Shown: one piece after another, positions 56,301-63,728 of the stretch
Position numbering within the stretch: the stretch's first letter is position 1
Layout: each line of letters starts with the position of its first letter
DNA from: Taeniopygia guttata
Lineage: Eukaryota > Chordata > Aves > Passeriformes > Estrildidae
DNA: 64,000 nucleotides
Reading direction: 5' to 3'
Assembly: GCF_048771995.1 (NCBI RefSeq)
Contig: NC_133059.1
Coordinates: forward strand, 3,089,001 to 3,153,000
Notes under the pieces: generated by a model
The model's input: only the letters and a program-made list of their open reading frames with translations
Databases searched by the model: none
Told to the model about the DNA's origin: nothing
Made by a program: the position numbers and the translations under genes

Positions 56301-58475
56301 GTTGGATCTGGGATTGTTCCCGTTGGATCTGGGATTGTTCCTGTTGGATCTGGGATTGTTCCTGATGGATCTGGGATTGTTCCTGTTGGATCTGGGATTG
56401 TTCCCGATGGATTTGACGCCGTTCCCGGTGGATCTGGCACTGTTCCCGATGGATCCGGGATTGTTCCTGTGGGATCCAGGCCCGTTCCTGTCGGATCCGG
56501 GGCCATTCCCGATGGATCCGGGATTGTTCCTGTTGGATCCGGGGCTGTTTCCGTTGGATCCGGGGCCATTCCCGATGGATCCGGAGCCGTTCCCATCGAA
56601 TCCGGACCCATTCCCGATGGATCTGGGATTGTTCCTGTTGGATCTGGGATTGTTCCTGGTGGATCTGGGATTGTTCCTGATGGACTTGGAGCCGTTCCCG
56701 ATGGATCCAAGATTGTTCCCGTCGGATCCGTGGCCGTTCCCATCGAATCCGGACCCATTCCCGATAGATCCGGGGCCGTTCCCGATGGATCTGGGATTGT
56801 TCCCGATGAACTTGCAGCTGTTCCCGTCGGATCCGGGGCCGTTCCCGGTGGATCTGGGATTGTTCCCATCGGATCCGATCTCGTTCCCGACCTGCGGCCG
56901 CGCCGGGCCGGCGCCTCCGAGGGAATTCCGTGCGGGAGCCCCTCCCGGGATTCGCCGCTTCCCAACGGGCTGAAGGCGGATTTCGCCCGGGCGCTGCCAG
57001 AGCCGGGCCTGGAGAGCGACGGAAAACCGGGAACGGGAACGGCCGAGCGCGGTGAGAGCCCGGAATTCCGACCCCGCCCGCTCCGGAGCGCAGAAAAGTG
57101 GGAATGGGGCGGGAAAGTGGGAAAAGAGCCGGAAAAACTGGGAAAGCAGTGGGAAAATTCCAAATCTCTGGGTCAAAAATGGGAAAAAATGGGAAAGCAG
57201 CTGGAAAATCCCAAATCTCTGGGTTGGGAATGGGAAAATCTGGGAATGCAGCTGGAATTGGGGTGGAAAAGTGGGAAAAGAGCGGGGAAAAATGGGAAAA
57301 GAACTGGAAAAACTGGGAAAGGAGTGGGAAAATTCCAAATCTCTGGGTTGGGAACGGGAAAATCTGGGAATGCAGCTGGGATTGGGGTGGAAAAGTGGGA
57401 AAAGCAGCGGGAAAATCCCAAATCCTTGGGTTGGGAACAGGAAAATCTGGGAATGCAGCTGGAATTGGGGTGAAAAAGTGGGAAAAGAGCCAGAAAAACT
57501 GGGAAAGGATCTGGAAAAACTGGGAAAGGAGTGGGAAAATCCCAAATCCTTGGGTTGGGAACAGGAAAATTTGGGAATGCAGCTGGAATTGGGGTGAAAA
57601 ACTGGGAAAAGAACTGGAAAATCTGGGAAAGCAGTGGGAAAATTCCAAATCTCTGGGTCAGAAATGGGAAAAAATGGGAATGCAGCTGGGATTGGGGTGA
57701 AAAATGGGAAAAGCAGCGGGAAAATCCCAAATCCTTGGGTTGGGAACAGGAAAATTTGGGAATGCAGCTGGGATTGGGATGGGAAAGTGGGAAAACTGCT
57801 GGAATTGGGGAGGAACATTGGGAATGTGGCTGGGATTGGGGTGAAAATTGGAAAAGAAGCTGGAACTGGGGTGAAAAACTGGGAAAAGCAGCGGGAAAAT
57901 CCCAAATCTCTGGGTTGGGAATGGGAAAATCTGGGAATGCAGCTGGAATTGGGGAGAAAAACTGGGAAAAGAGCCAGAAAAACTAGGAAAGCAGTGGGAA
58001 AATTCCAAATCTCTGGGTCAGAAATGGGAAAAAATGGGAAAGAAGCAGGAAAATCCCAAATCTCTGGGCTGGGAACAGGAAAATCTGGGAATGCAGCTGG
58101 AATTGGGGTGAAAACTGGGAATGGGGTTGGGATAGGGGTTAAAAACTGGGAAAGGAGTGGGAAAATCCCAAATCTCTGGGTTGGGAACAGGAAAATCTGG
58201 GAATGCAGCTGGAATTGGGGTAAATAAACAGGGAAGAAACAGGAATTGGGGTGAAAAACTGGGAAAAGAACTGGAAAATCGGGGAAAGGAGTGGGGGAAT
58301 CCCAGATTCCTGGGCTGGGATTTCCGGGAATGGTTCCGGAAGGTTCCATGTCCCCCCCCCCGCAGAGCTGCAGGAGCTGCAGGAATTGCAGGAATTGCAG
58401 GAATTGCAGGAATTGCAGGAATTGCGGGAGCTGCTCCGCGAGGCCGCCCAGGACACGGCGCCGGAGCCGCTGTGA
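29201..58475 (+). CDS. PPP1R37: PPP1R37, LRR-containing protein phosphatase 1 regulatory subunit 37 (complete)
   Basis: Exons: 29201-29360, 33794-33891, 34975-35020, 37272-37372, 39426-39545, 45744-45894, 47159-47314, 50085-50197, 51711-51852, 53181-53347, 55086-57051, 58366-58475. All are GT..AG with consistent phases, giving 1,109 residues against about 690 in human. Seen: KRVTFPSDEEIVSGAVEPKD at about residue 30, containing the RVxF PP1-docking motif; the LRR domain at about residues 90-415 (for example YYESATHLNI, ELYLADNKLNGLQDSAQIGN, LRLDLRENDIKTGGLMALSL); ETQKALLAEIQNGCKRNF; an acidic tail; a heptapeptide array at about residues 563-1022; PLPNGLKADFARALPEPG; and a final Leu/Gln/Glu helix. 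Known: it binds PP1 through RVxF and inhibits it. The ATG aligns with human; the extra length is almost all the array. Confidence 0.95.
29361..30675. repeat. G-rich array at PPP1R37 exon 1 donor
   Basis: Copies of gggagagaaccgggaggg and ggacaccgggacaccggg begin a few bases after the donor. GGG every few bases makes the sense strand strongly G-quadruplex-prone and the nascent RNA G-rich. Confidence 0.9.
30676..31555. repeat. PPP1R37 intron 1 CA-rich array
   Basis: Copies of ccccaaaaccagccccaaaa and atcaccccaaa, no G-runs. The left edge has tgaaaccagcccaaataata forms. Confidence 0.88.
31575..32310. repeat. PPP1R37 intron 1 GGATCC-rich array
   Basis: Copies of ttttgggatcctgactggat and gggatccaaacaggaattt, about 27-32 bp each, with many GGATCC sites. 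Confidence 0.88.
32311..32580. other. Non-repetitive, partly AT-rich island in PPP1R37 intron 1
   Basis: A stretch that does not belong to either flanking array. It has a pyrimidine tract and CCCCGCAG at 32334, then cattaattattcattaat (about 32374-32408) with several TAAT cores, and later a run of nine G. It could hold a regulatory element or unused exon; no coding potential seen. Confidence 0.4.
32581..33788. repeat. Homopyrimidine array before PPP1R37 exon 2
   Basis: About 1.2 kb of almost pure T/C (ttttttcccatttttcccc), acceptor-proximal. Several blocks of about 300-400 bp recur, for example ccccttttttcc plus catattttcccc. Confidence 0.9.
33794..33891 (+). CDS. PPP1R37: PPP1R37 exon 2
   Basis: Acceptor GATTTCCAG, donor ACAG|GTAAGC. 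It encodes RNVTLEETLAAYRQACLKLQ and then CRQSPKLIKQLQ, aligned to human GAYKQACQKLNCRQIPKLLR. Confidence 0.94.
33892..34965. repeat. A-rich minisatellite in PPP1R37 intron 2
   Basis: Units with aaaattaccaaattaaaaaa and tcccaaaataccaaatctc, roughly 60-65 bp, then simpler ccccaaatcccaaattccc. It is the most AT-rich array of the window. Confidence 0.88.
34975..35020 (+). CDS. PPP1R37: PPP1R37 exon 3 (46 bases)
   Basis: Acceptor GTTTTCCAG, donor AAGG|GTGAGT. It encodes ELKDLAPRIECLDLK, the entry to the LRR domain. Confidence 0.93.
35060..37255. repeat. PPP1R37 intron 3 array
   Basis: Copies of caggaatttctggggatttt and tcaggaatttctcaggaatt, with cttcctcagaactttttc variants. It fills the intron. 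Confidence 0.9.
37272..37372 (+). CDS. PPP1R37: PPP1R37 exon 4
   Basis: Acceptor TTTTTCCAG, donor GGAC|GTGAGC. It encodes GEKLDYRACEAMEEIFKRLQ and then FKLLDLEHTSLDED. Confidence 0.94.
37380..39420. repeat. PPP1R37 intron 4 arrays
   Basis: Gggaattttcggg forms and a ttttccagggtttttctggg part to about 37,700, then copies of gatttccccacgatttccc and ggcgattttcccg to the acceptor, with recurring blocks of about 200 bp. Confidence 0.9.
39426..39545 (+). CDS. PPP1R37: PPP1R37 exon 5
   Basis: Acceptor CTTTCCCAG, donor GAAG|GTGAGA. It encodes GASALFDMIEYYESATHLNI and then RGWQAAAHMMRK. Its last bases and donor are the seed of the array that follows. Confidence 0.95.
39546..41640. repeat. Donor-containing minisatellite after PPP1R37 exon 5
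   Basis: About 11 units of 175-200 bp. Each holds ggctcaggtgggagccag, gatgaggaag|gtgag (the exon 5 end and donor; some units read gattaggaag), aaaattcctgagttttccc and ccctgggaggggcaggg. The unit near 40645-40675 even keeps gcaggcggccgcacacatga from the exon. Confidence 0.93.
41641..42185. other. Mixed, partly unique part of PPP1R37 intron 5
   Basis: Degenerate copies of the previous array, then a more unique AT-richer part at about 41,940-42,065 with ggataattattgcc and seven ccaattat copies. No gene seen. Confidence 0.4.
42186..42840. repeat. PPP1R37 intron 5 AATTC array
   Basis: Copies of cccaaattctctcccagaat and tcttctggaattttaaaatt, about 20 bp base unit in blocks of about 120 bp. Confidence 0.87.
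42990..45743. repeat. Acceptor-containing minisatellite before PPP1R37 exon 6
   Basis: Twenty intact copies of the exon 6 acceptor plus exon start (cccccag|accagctgcctgcag) precede the real one at 45744. The intervals are 75-255 bp, filled with atcccaaatcctgacccca. Six more partial copies keep only ttttcctgcagttcctgg. Confidence 0.95.
45744..45894 (+). CDS. PPP1R37: PPP1R37 exon 6
   Basis: Acceptor TTTTTCCCCCAG, donor CTCG|GTCAGA. It encodes TSCLQFLDARNTPLLEPSAP and then VLHLENTALSGRPLMLL. The last of 21 acceptor-plus-exon-start copies is the only one that continues into LRR code. Confidence 0.94.
46020..46800. repeat. PPP1R37 intron 6 array
   Basis: Copies of ttttccatccattttcccc, acceptor side of intron 6, followed by cccggttatttcccggtta copies to about 46,960. 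Confidence 0.9.
46869..47212. repeat. PPP1R37: 172-bp tandem duplication including the start of PPP1R37 exon 7
   Basis: Two head-to-tail copies offset by 172 bp. The first has acceptor TTTTCCGGCAG and 54 exon bases (46987-47040, through the code for LYLADN) before it falls back into gttattcccg repeats; the second is the real exon 7. Confidence 0.93.
47159..47314 (+). CDS. PPP1R37: PPP1R37 exon 7
   Basis: Acceptor TTTTCCGGCAG, donor TCCG|GTGGGA (weak). It encodes ATALRMNVALRELYLADNKL and then ILDLRNNHLADS. A truncated copy of its start lies 172 bases upstream. Confidence 0.92.
47315..48720. repeat. Array carrying copies of the PPP1R37 exon 7 end and donor
   Basis: Five copies of ctgcgcaacaaccacctc plus gactccg|gtggg near 47450, 47620, 47795, 47975 and 48350, separated by gggaataacaatgggaattg repeats. 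The last copy has lost the GT. The right part (48,545-48,720) is gggaatggggtttggaat. Confidence 0.93.
48725..50084. repeat. Array of the PPP1R37 exon 8 acceptor tract, about 46 bp unit
   Basis: About 28 copies of gggccattcccgcttttccc and tgacgccgtttttcccggg. The final copy at 50064-50084 is the real acceptor gggccattcccgcttttccag. Array copies have ccctgacg where the real site has ccaggcctg. Confidence 0.92.
50085..50197 (+). CDS. PPP1R37: PPP1R37 exon 8
   Basis: Acceptor CGCTTTTCCAG, donor CCTG|GTGAGA. It encodes LAYICEGLREQRRGLVTLVL and then WNNQLSHAGMAYLGMTL. Confidence 0.95.
50270..51700. repeat. PPP1R37 intron 8 arrays
   Basis: To about 51,050 copies of ttttccatggattttccttg and tctgttggttttcc; then, to the acceptor, ccccacggattttccctg with ttttttcccccgcatc. 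Confidence 0.9.
51711..51852 (+). CDS. PPP1R37: PPP1R37 exon 9
   Basis: Acceptor GGCTCCCGCAG, donor GAAG|GTGCGC. It encodes PHTQSLETLNLGHNALGNEG and then SVLRLGLACTRLTCE. Confidence 0.95.
51855..53175. repeat. PPP1R37 intron 9 arrays
   Basis: Three blocks: cattcccgggattttccctc to about 52,390; ttgggatggacctggaaaag (20 bp) to about 53,030; then ccccaaattcccgg to the acceptor. Here a purine-rich block lies between two pyrimidine-rich ones. Confidence 0.9.
53181..53347 (+). CDS. PPP1R37: PPP1R37 exon 10
   Basis: Acceptor TTTTTCCGTCAG, donor GCCG|GTGCGT. It encodes GAVAVAEFVAESPRLLRLDL and then VNHSLLRLDLDREPKKEP, closing the LRR domain. Confidence 0.95.
53400..54600. repeat. PPP1R37 intron 10 minisatellite, about 190-210 bp unit
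   Basis: About six or seven units, each with ggcaccggaggttttggggg, gaggatgagctcgaggagg (clear in the first three) and cccagaattcccaaaaaa. The gaggaggtgctgtgtcccag part resembles the exon 10 donor region ggagccg|gtgcgtcccgg, so it may be another donor-seeded array, though more diverged. Confidence 0.85.
54601..55085. other. Non-repetitive end of PPP1R37 intron 10
   Basis: About 480 bases of mostly single-copy sequence up to the exon 11 acceptor, with the last 80 bases carrying cgggattttttccgggatt repeats. No gene or clear element seen. Confidence 0.4.
55086..57051 (+). CDS. PPP1R37: PPP1R37 exon 11 (1,966 bases, contains heptapeptide array)
   Basis: Acceptor TTCCCGGCAG, donor GCGCG|GTGAGA. 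It opens with VKSFLETQKALLAEIQNGCK, then DPGIPE repeats, an acidic run, GNS repeats, the heptad array, and closes with SPLPNGLKADFARALPEPG, the human SGPPLPNGLKPEFALALPPE equivalent. Open throughout in the frame set by exon 10. Confidence 0.92.
55518..56898 (+). repeat. PPP1R37: 21-bp coding minisatellite, about 65 heptapeptides
   Basis: Tandem 21-bp units such as ggatctgggattgttcccgt, read as GSGIVPV, GSGAVPD or, at the left end, ESGVIPK. About 65 uninterrupted in-frame copies. Left units use Glu/Lys (IPKES, IPEES), right units use Asp/Gly/Ser, so the array has two subfamilies. Confidence 0.93.
57090..58340. repeat. PPP1R37 intron 11 minisatellite
   Basis: Units of about 80-130 bp with aaatctctgggttgggaa, tctgggaatgcagctgg and gaaaaactgggaaaag, nine copies of the aatgcagctgg core. 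Confidence 0.9.
58366..58475 (+). CDS. PPP1R37: PPP1R37 exon 12, C-terminus
   Basis: Acceptor CCCCCCCGCAG. A caggaattg 9-mer repeated five or six times encodes ELQELQELQEL, then RELLREAAQDTAPEPL and TGA at 58473-58475. Human ends ELEELLLEASQESGQETL. The Leu spacing suggests a short helix. Confidence 0.9.
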
Positions 58476-58489
58476 GCGCAGGTGAGCCG

Positions 58490-59110
58490 GGAAAAACCGG
58501 AATTTCTGGGAATTTTGGGGAATTTCTGGGAGTTTTGGGGAATTTTGGGGAATTTTTTGGAATTTACAGGAATTTCCGGGAATTTCTGGGAATTCCAGCC
58601 TGGATTTCCTGCTCTGCCCAGGCCTGGGAGTTCCGGGGATTTCTGGGAATTTTTGGGAATTTCTGGGTATTTCCAGGAATTTGTGGGAATTCCAGCTCGG
58701 AATTCCCGCTCTGCCCAGGCCTGGGAGTTCCGGGAATTTCCAGGAATTTTGGGGAATTTTGGGGATTTTTTTGGGATTTTATGGGAATTTTGGGGAATTT
58801 CTGGGAATTTTGTGGATTTTCTGGGAATTTACAGGAATTTCTGGGAATTTTGGGGATTCTCTGGGAATTTATGGGAACTTCTGGGAATTTTATGGATTTT
58901 CTGGGAATTTTGGGGAATTTCCGTGAATTTCTGCGAATTTCTGCGAATTTCTGGGAATTTCTGGGAATTTCTGGGAATTTCTGGGAATTTCCGGGAATTT
59001 TGGGGTTTTTTTTGGAATTTATGGGAATTTCTGGGATTTTTTTGGATTTTCTTGGAATTTCTGGGAATTTTTGGAATTTTCCGTGAGTTTCCGGGAATTT
59101 CCGGGAATTC
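58490..59110. repeat. Array in the probable 3'UTR intron of PPP1R37
   Basis: Copies of aatttctgggaattttgggg. An early 100-bp unit containing ctgctctgcccaggcctggg occurs twice (near 58607 and 58710). Confidence 0.87.
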
Positions 59111-59137
59111 CAGCCCTGCCTTCCTCTCTCCCCACAG

Positions 59138-59850
59138 GTCCTGGAGGGGGAGGCTCCGGCGCTTTCCCCTCCCCCACTCCGCACAAGATTCCAACCAAAC
59201 CTCGGGAATTTCGGGACTTTCCGTGGGAGAGAGAAAGAAAAACAAAGACAAAAAACCCACAAAAAACGGATTTTTCCCGAGTTTTTTTCCCGATTTTTCC
59301 CGACTTTTCCCTCCTGCGAGGGGCAGGGAAGGAGCCGGGGCTGCGCCTTCCCGATTTCCCGGGAATTCCCGGCGGGATCCGCGACACTACAGGGACCGGG
59401 AGCGGCCGGAATTTGGGAATTCCGTCCCTCAGAAATCCCGGGATCGGCTGCTCCCACAGCCCCCACGCTTTATTTATTTTTAATTTCCCTTCTTTTCCGG
59501 TGGTTTTGCTTTCTTTGGGAATTTTTTCCCGTTTTTCCCCATTTAATCCCCCTTTTTTTCCTGTTTTTTTTTCCCGTTTTTCCCATTTTTTTCCCGTTTT
59601 TTCCCGTTTTTTTCCCATTTTTCCCCCGTCTCTATTTATCACCAGCCGCAGAATTCCCGGGAAAACGGGGAAGGCGGAAAAGGGGAGAGGGAGGGGCTGG
59701 AATTCCTCGTTCATCCCAAATTTCCGGAGTCGGAGTCGTGGAAATCGGGGATCTCCCAGCCCGGAATTCCCAAAATTCCCGGGGAATTCCCAAAATTCCC
59801 GGGGAATTCCCGGGGGTCGCTTTTCTTTCTTAAGTGCAATAAAATCTTTC
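59138..59850 (+). other. PPP1R37: Probable spliced 3'UTR exon of PPP1R37
   Basis: A good donor, GCGCAG|GTGAGC, lies 6 bases after the stop (exon end 58481), and a strong acceptor, CTCTCCCCACAG, ends at 59137, just before GTCCTGGAGGG. The following sequence is less repetitive than the introns and runs to AATAAA at 59838. The 3'UTR intron is inferred from splice signals only. Confidence 0.5.
59838..59843 (+). promoter_or_regulatory. PPP1R37: PPP1R37 poly(A) signal
   Basis: AATAAA in the context aagtgcaataaaatctttc. A variant ATTAAA at 60267-60272 (ctaattaaaggaattc) is an alternative more distal signal. Confidence 0.65.
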
Positions 59851-59924
59851 AGGGAGCTGAGGGGGCGGGGTTGGAATTCCGGGGGGATATTCCCGATATT
59901 CCGGACGGGAATTTTCGCTGGTGT

Positions 59925-60215
59925 TTCCGGGATTTGGTTTTGGGGGTTTTGGGGGTTTTTTTTCCGTTTTTTCCCAGTTTTTGGGTGGATTTTTTTCCAT
60001 CTTTTCCCGGTTTTTGGGTGGTTTTTTTTCCCGTCTTATCCCGGTTTTTGGGTGGTTTTTTTCCGTCTTTTCCCGGTTTTGGGTGGTTTTTTTTCCATTT
60101 TTTTCCATCTTTTCCCGGTTTTTGGGTGGGTTTTTTTTCTCCATCTTTTCCCGTTTTTTGGGTGGGTTTTTTTTCCGTCTTTTCCCGGTTTTTGGGTGTT
60201 TTGTTTGGTTTTTTT
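59925..60215. repeat. T/G-rich array downstream of PPP1R37
   Basis: About nine copies of cccggtttttgggtggtttt plus tttccgtctttt, lying between the two candidate poly(A) signals. Confidence 0.85.
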
Positions 60216-60447
60216 TCTTCCCTTTGTTTTCCCCGTGGTGGAATTTTTGTTAACGGCTGTTTTCTAATTAAAGGAATTCTGCATTCGTCACCCGCCCTCT
60301 TTTTGGGGGCTCATCCCGGAATTCCAGGATTTTGGGAATTTGTGGATTTGGGGAGAGGGGTGGGGGGTGAAATCCCAAAAAAAAAAACCCGGAACAGGCG
60401 GGAAATCCCAAAAAATCCCAAAATACAGAACCAGGGGTGGAACTTGG

Positions 60448-60453
60448 TTTATT
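60448..60453 (-). promoter_or_regulatory. Possible poly(A) signal of the minus-strand gene
   Basis: TTTATT on +, AATAAA on -. It would suit the NKPD1-like gene if its 3' end reaches this far; no other support. Confidence 0.3.
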
Positions 60454-60639
60454 GGGGATGATCCTGGGGGGTTTTCCTGGGAATTCTGGGTGGGAATGGC
60501 CCGAATTTGGGGATTTTTTGGGGGATTTTCCTGATTTTCCTTCCCAAAAGGGCACAGATTTTGGGAAGAGATCCCAAAAATGTCTCAGGGTCGGGGATTT
60601 GTGGGAGGGATCGAAATTCCCTCGGATTCTGGGAGCTTT

Positions 60640-61420
60640 GGGATCATCCCGGTCCCCTCCGAGCATCTCCCAGTGACAAAAAAATGGGAATAAAAGCCCG
60701 GAATTCCCTCTGGATCATCCCAGTCCCCTCCAGCACCTCCAAAATCCGGGATCAAAACCCCGGAATTCCCAATCCCCGTCTTTCCCGGCATCTCCCAGGG
60801 ACAAAAACCGGGAATAAAACCAAAGAATTCCCTCTGGATCTTCCCAAACCTCTCCAACATCTCCAAAAATCAGGAATAAAATCTGGGAATTCCCTCTGGA
60901 TCTTCCCAAACCCTTCCAACATCTCCAAAAATCAGGAATAAAACCCCGGAATTCCCTCTGGATCATCCCAAACCCCTCCAACATCTCCAAAAATCAGGAA
61001 TAAAACCTGGGAATTCCCTCTGGATCATCCCAAACCCCTCCAGCGTCTCCCAGGGACAAAAATTGGGAATAAAACCTGGGAATTCCCTTTGGATCATCCC
61101 AAACCCCTCCAGCGTCTCCCAGGGAAAAAAACTGGGAATAAAACCTGGGAATTCCCTCTGGATCATCCCAAACCCCTCCAACATTTCCAAAATTCAGGAA
61201 TAAAACCTGGGAATTCCCTCTGGATCTTCCCAAACCCTTCCAACATCTCCAAAAATCAGGAATAAAACCCCGGAATTCCCTCTGGATCATCCCAAACCCC
61301 TCCAGCGTCTCCCAGGGAAAAAAACTGGGAATAAAATCTGGGAATTCCCTCTGGATCATCCCAATCCGCTCCTGCGTCTCCAGGATCGCAGTTCTGGGAT
61401 AAAACCCCAGAATTCCCAAT
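60640..61420. repeat. Minisatellite with repeated AATAAA hexamers, about 63-68 bp unit
   Basis: About 11 units with aattccctctggatcatccc, aaacccctccagcatctcc and caggaataaaacc. About ten carry AATAAA on +. Confidence 0.9.
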
Positions 61421-61479
61421 CCCTGTTCCCCTAAAAGGATCCCCAAATCCTCCAGGAGCTCTCCCTGCCCTTGGGGGGG

Positions 61480-62110
61480 GTCTGGATCCCATTCCCGATC
61501 CCAAATCCCGATCCCAAATCCTGGTCTAATTACTGATCCCAAAATTCCCAATCCCAAAACCTGGTGCATTTCCTGATCCCAAATCCCGATCCCAAATCCT
61601 GGTGCAATTCCTGATCCCAAATCCTGGTGCAATTCCTGATCCCAAATCCCCATCCCAAACCCTGGTGCAATTCCCGATCCCAAATCCTGGTGCCATTCCT
61701 GATCCCAAATCCCGATCCCAAATCCCAAATCCTGATGCCAATCCTGATCTCAAATCCCGGATCCCAAATCCCAAATCCCAAATCCCGGTGCAATTCCTGA
61801 TCCCAAATCCCGATCCCAAATCCCGGTGCCATTCCTGATTCCAAATCCTGGTGCAATTCCTGATCCCTGTCCCGAATCCCAAATCTCAAACCCAAATCTC
61901 AAACCCCAAATCCCGATGCCATTCCCGATCCCAGTCCCAAATCCCAAATCTCCAATCCTGATCCCAAATCCCAACCCCAAATCCCTATCCCATATCTCAA
62001 CCCCAAATCCCCATCGCAACCCCAAATCCCAAATCCCAACCCCAATCCCAACCTCAAATTCCAAATCCCAACTCCAAATCCTCATCCCAAATCCCAACCT
62101 GAAATCCCAT
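61480..62110. repeat. GATCCCAAATCC array
   Basis: Copies of tgatcccaaatcctggtgca and atcccgatcccaaatcccg; the left part of the repeat field between PPP1R37 and the NKPD1-like exon. Confidence 0.88.
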
Positions 62111-62111
62111 C

Positions 62112-63728
62112 CCCGCCGGGGTCACCGCGCGCAGGGTGTGCACTGCACTGTGCGGTTCACCGGCGCCGCCCAACCCAAATCCCAACCCCAACCCCAATCC
62201 CAACCCCAAATCCCAAATCCCCATCCTAACCCCAATCCCAACCCCAAATCCCACCCCAACCTCAAATACTCATCCCAACCCCAAATACTCATCCCAACCA
62301 CAAATATTCATCCCAACCTCAAATACTCATCCCAAATCCCAATTCCAATCCCAACCCCAATCCCAACCCCAACCCCAAATACTCATCCCAACCCCAAATC
62401 CCAACTCCCAACCTCAAATCCCAACCCCAACCCCAAATACTCATCCCAAATCCCAATTCCAACCCCAAATCCCAATCCCAATCCCGCCCCGTCGGGGTCA
62501 CCGCGCGCAGGGCGTGCACTGCACCGTGCGAGACATGGGCACAGCCCAATCCGAACCCCAAATCTCAACCCCAACCCCAAATACTCATCCAAACCCCAAA
62601 TACTCATCCCAAATCCCAATCCCAACCCCAAATCCCAATCCCAACCCCAAATCCCCATCCCAAACCCCAACCCCAACCCCAAATCCCATCCTTGCGTCGT
62701 CACCGCGCGCAGGGCGTGCACTGCACTGCACGGGACATGGGCACAGTCCAATCCCAACCTCAAATACTCATCCCAAACCCCAATCCCAACCCCAAATACT
62801 CATCCAAAATCCCAACCACAACCCCAATCCTGTCCCGTCGGGGTCACTGTGCGCAGGGCGGGCACTGCACCGTGCGGGACATGGGCACAGCCCAATCCGA
62901 ACCCCAAATCTCAACCCCAACCCCAACCCCAAATACTCATCCAAACCCCAAATACCCATCCCAAACCCCAAATCCCAATCCCAAACCCAAATACTCATCC
63001 CAACCCCAACTCCCAACCCCAAATCTCGCCCAGTCGGGGTCACCATGTGCAGGGTGGGCACTGCACCACGTGGGACACGGGCGTGTCCCAACTCCAAATC
63101 CCAACCCCAACCCCAAATACTCATCCCAAACCCCAAACCCCAATCCCAAATACTCATCCCAACCACAAATACTCATCCCAAATTCCAAATCCCAACCCCA
63201 AACCCGCCGCGTCGGGGTCACCGCGCGCAGGGCGTGCACTGCACCGCGCGGGTCACCGGCACAGCCCAACCCCAAATACTCATCCCAACCCCAAATACTC
63301 ATCCCAAATCTCAACCCCAACCCCAAATACTCATCCCAAATCCCAATCCCAACCCCAAATCCCCATCCCAACCCCAAATACTCATCCCAACCCCAAATCC
63401 CAACTTCCAAATCCCAAACCCCAATCCCAACCCCCAATCCCAACCCCAATCCCATCCTTATGGCGTCACCGCGTGCAGGGCGGGCACTGCACCCCGCGGG
63501 TCACCGGTGCCGCCTGTCCCCAAATCCCAACTCCCAAATCCCCATCCCCAACCCAATCCCTACCCCAAATCCCAACCCCAAATACTTATCCCAAACCCAA
63601 AATCCCAACCCCAACCTCAAATACTCATCCCAAATCCCAATCCCAACCCCAAATACTCATCCCAAACCCCAAATCCCGCCCCACCGGGGTCACCGGGCGC
63701 AGGGCGTGCACTGCACCCCGCGGTTCAC
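62112..63728. repeat. Higher-order array carrying copies of the NKPD1-like exon end
   Basis: Seven copies of ggggtcaccgcgcgcagggc plus gtgcactgcaccgcgcgg and tcaccggcgccgcc, near 62117, 62490, 62697, 62840, 63036, 63210 and 63465, separated by ccccaaatactcatccc repeats. An eighth, at 63685-63740, is continuous with the coding exon. Confidence 0.92.

Noticed and set aside
54408-58349. 1,313-codon frame on - (DPSGTIPDPTG)
   Set aside because: Antisense of the PPP1R37 exon 11 array and its flanking introns; a long open frame is expected when a 21-bp unit lacks stops in that frame.
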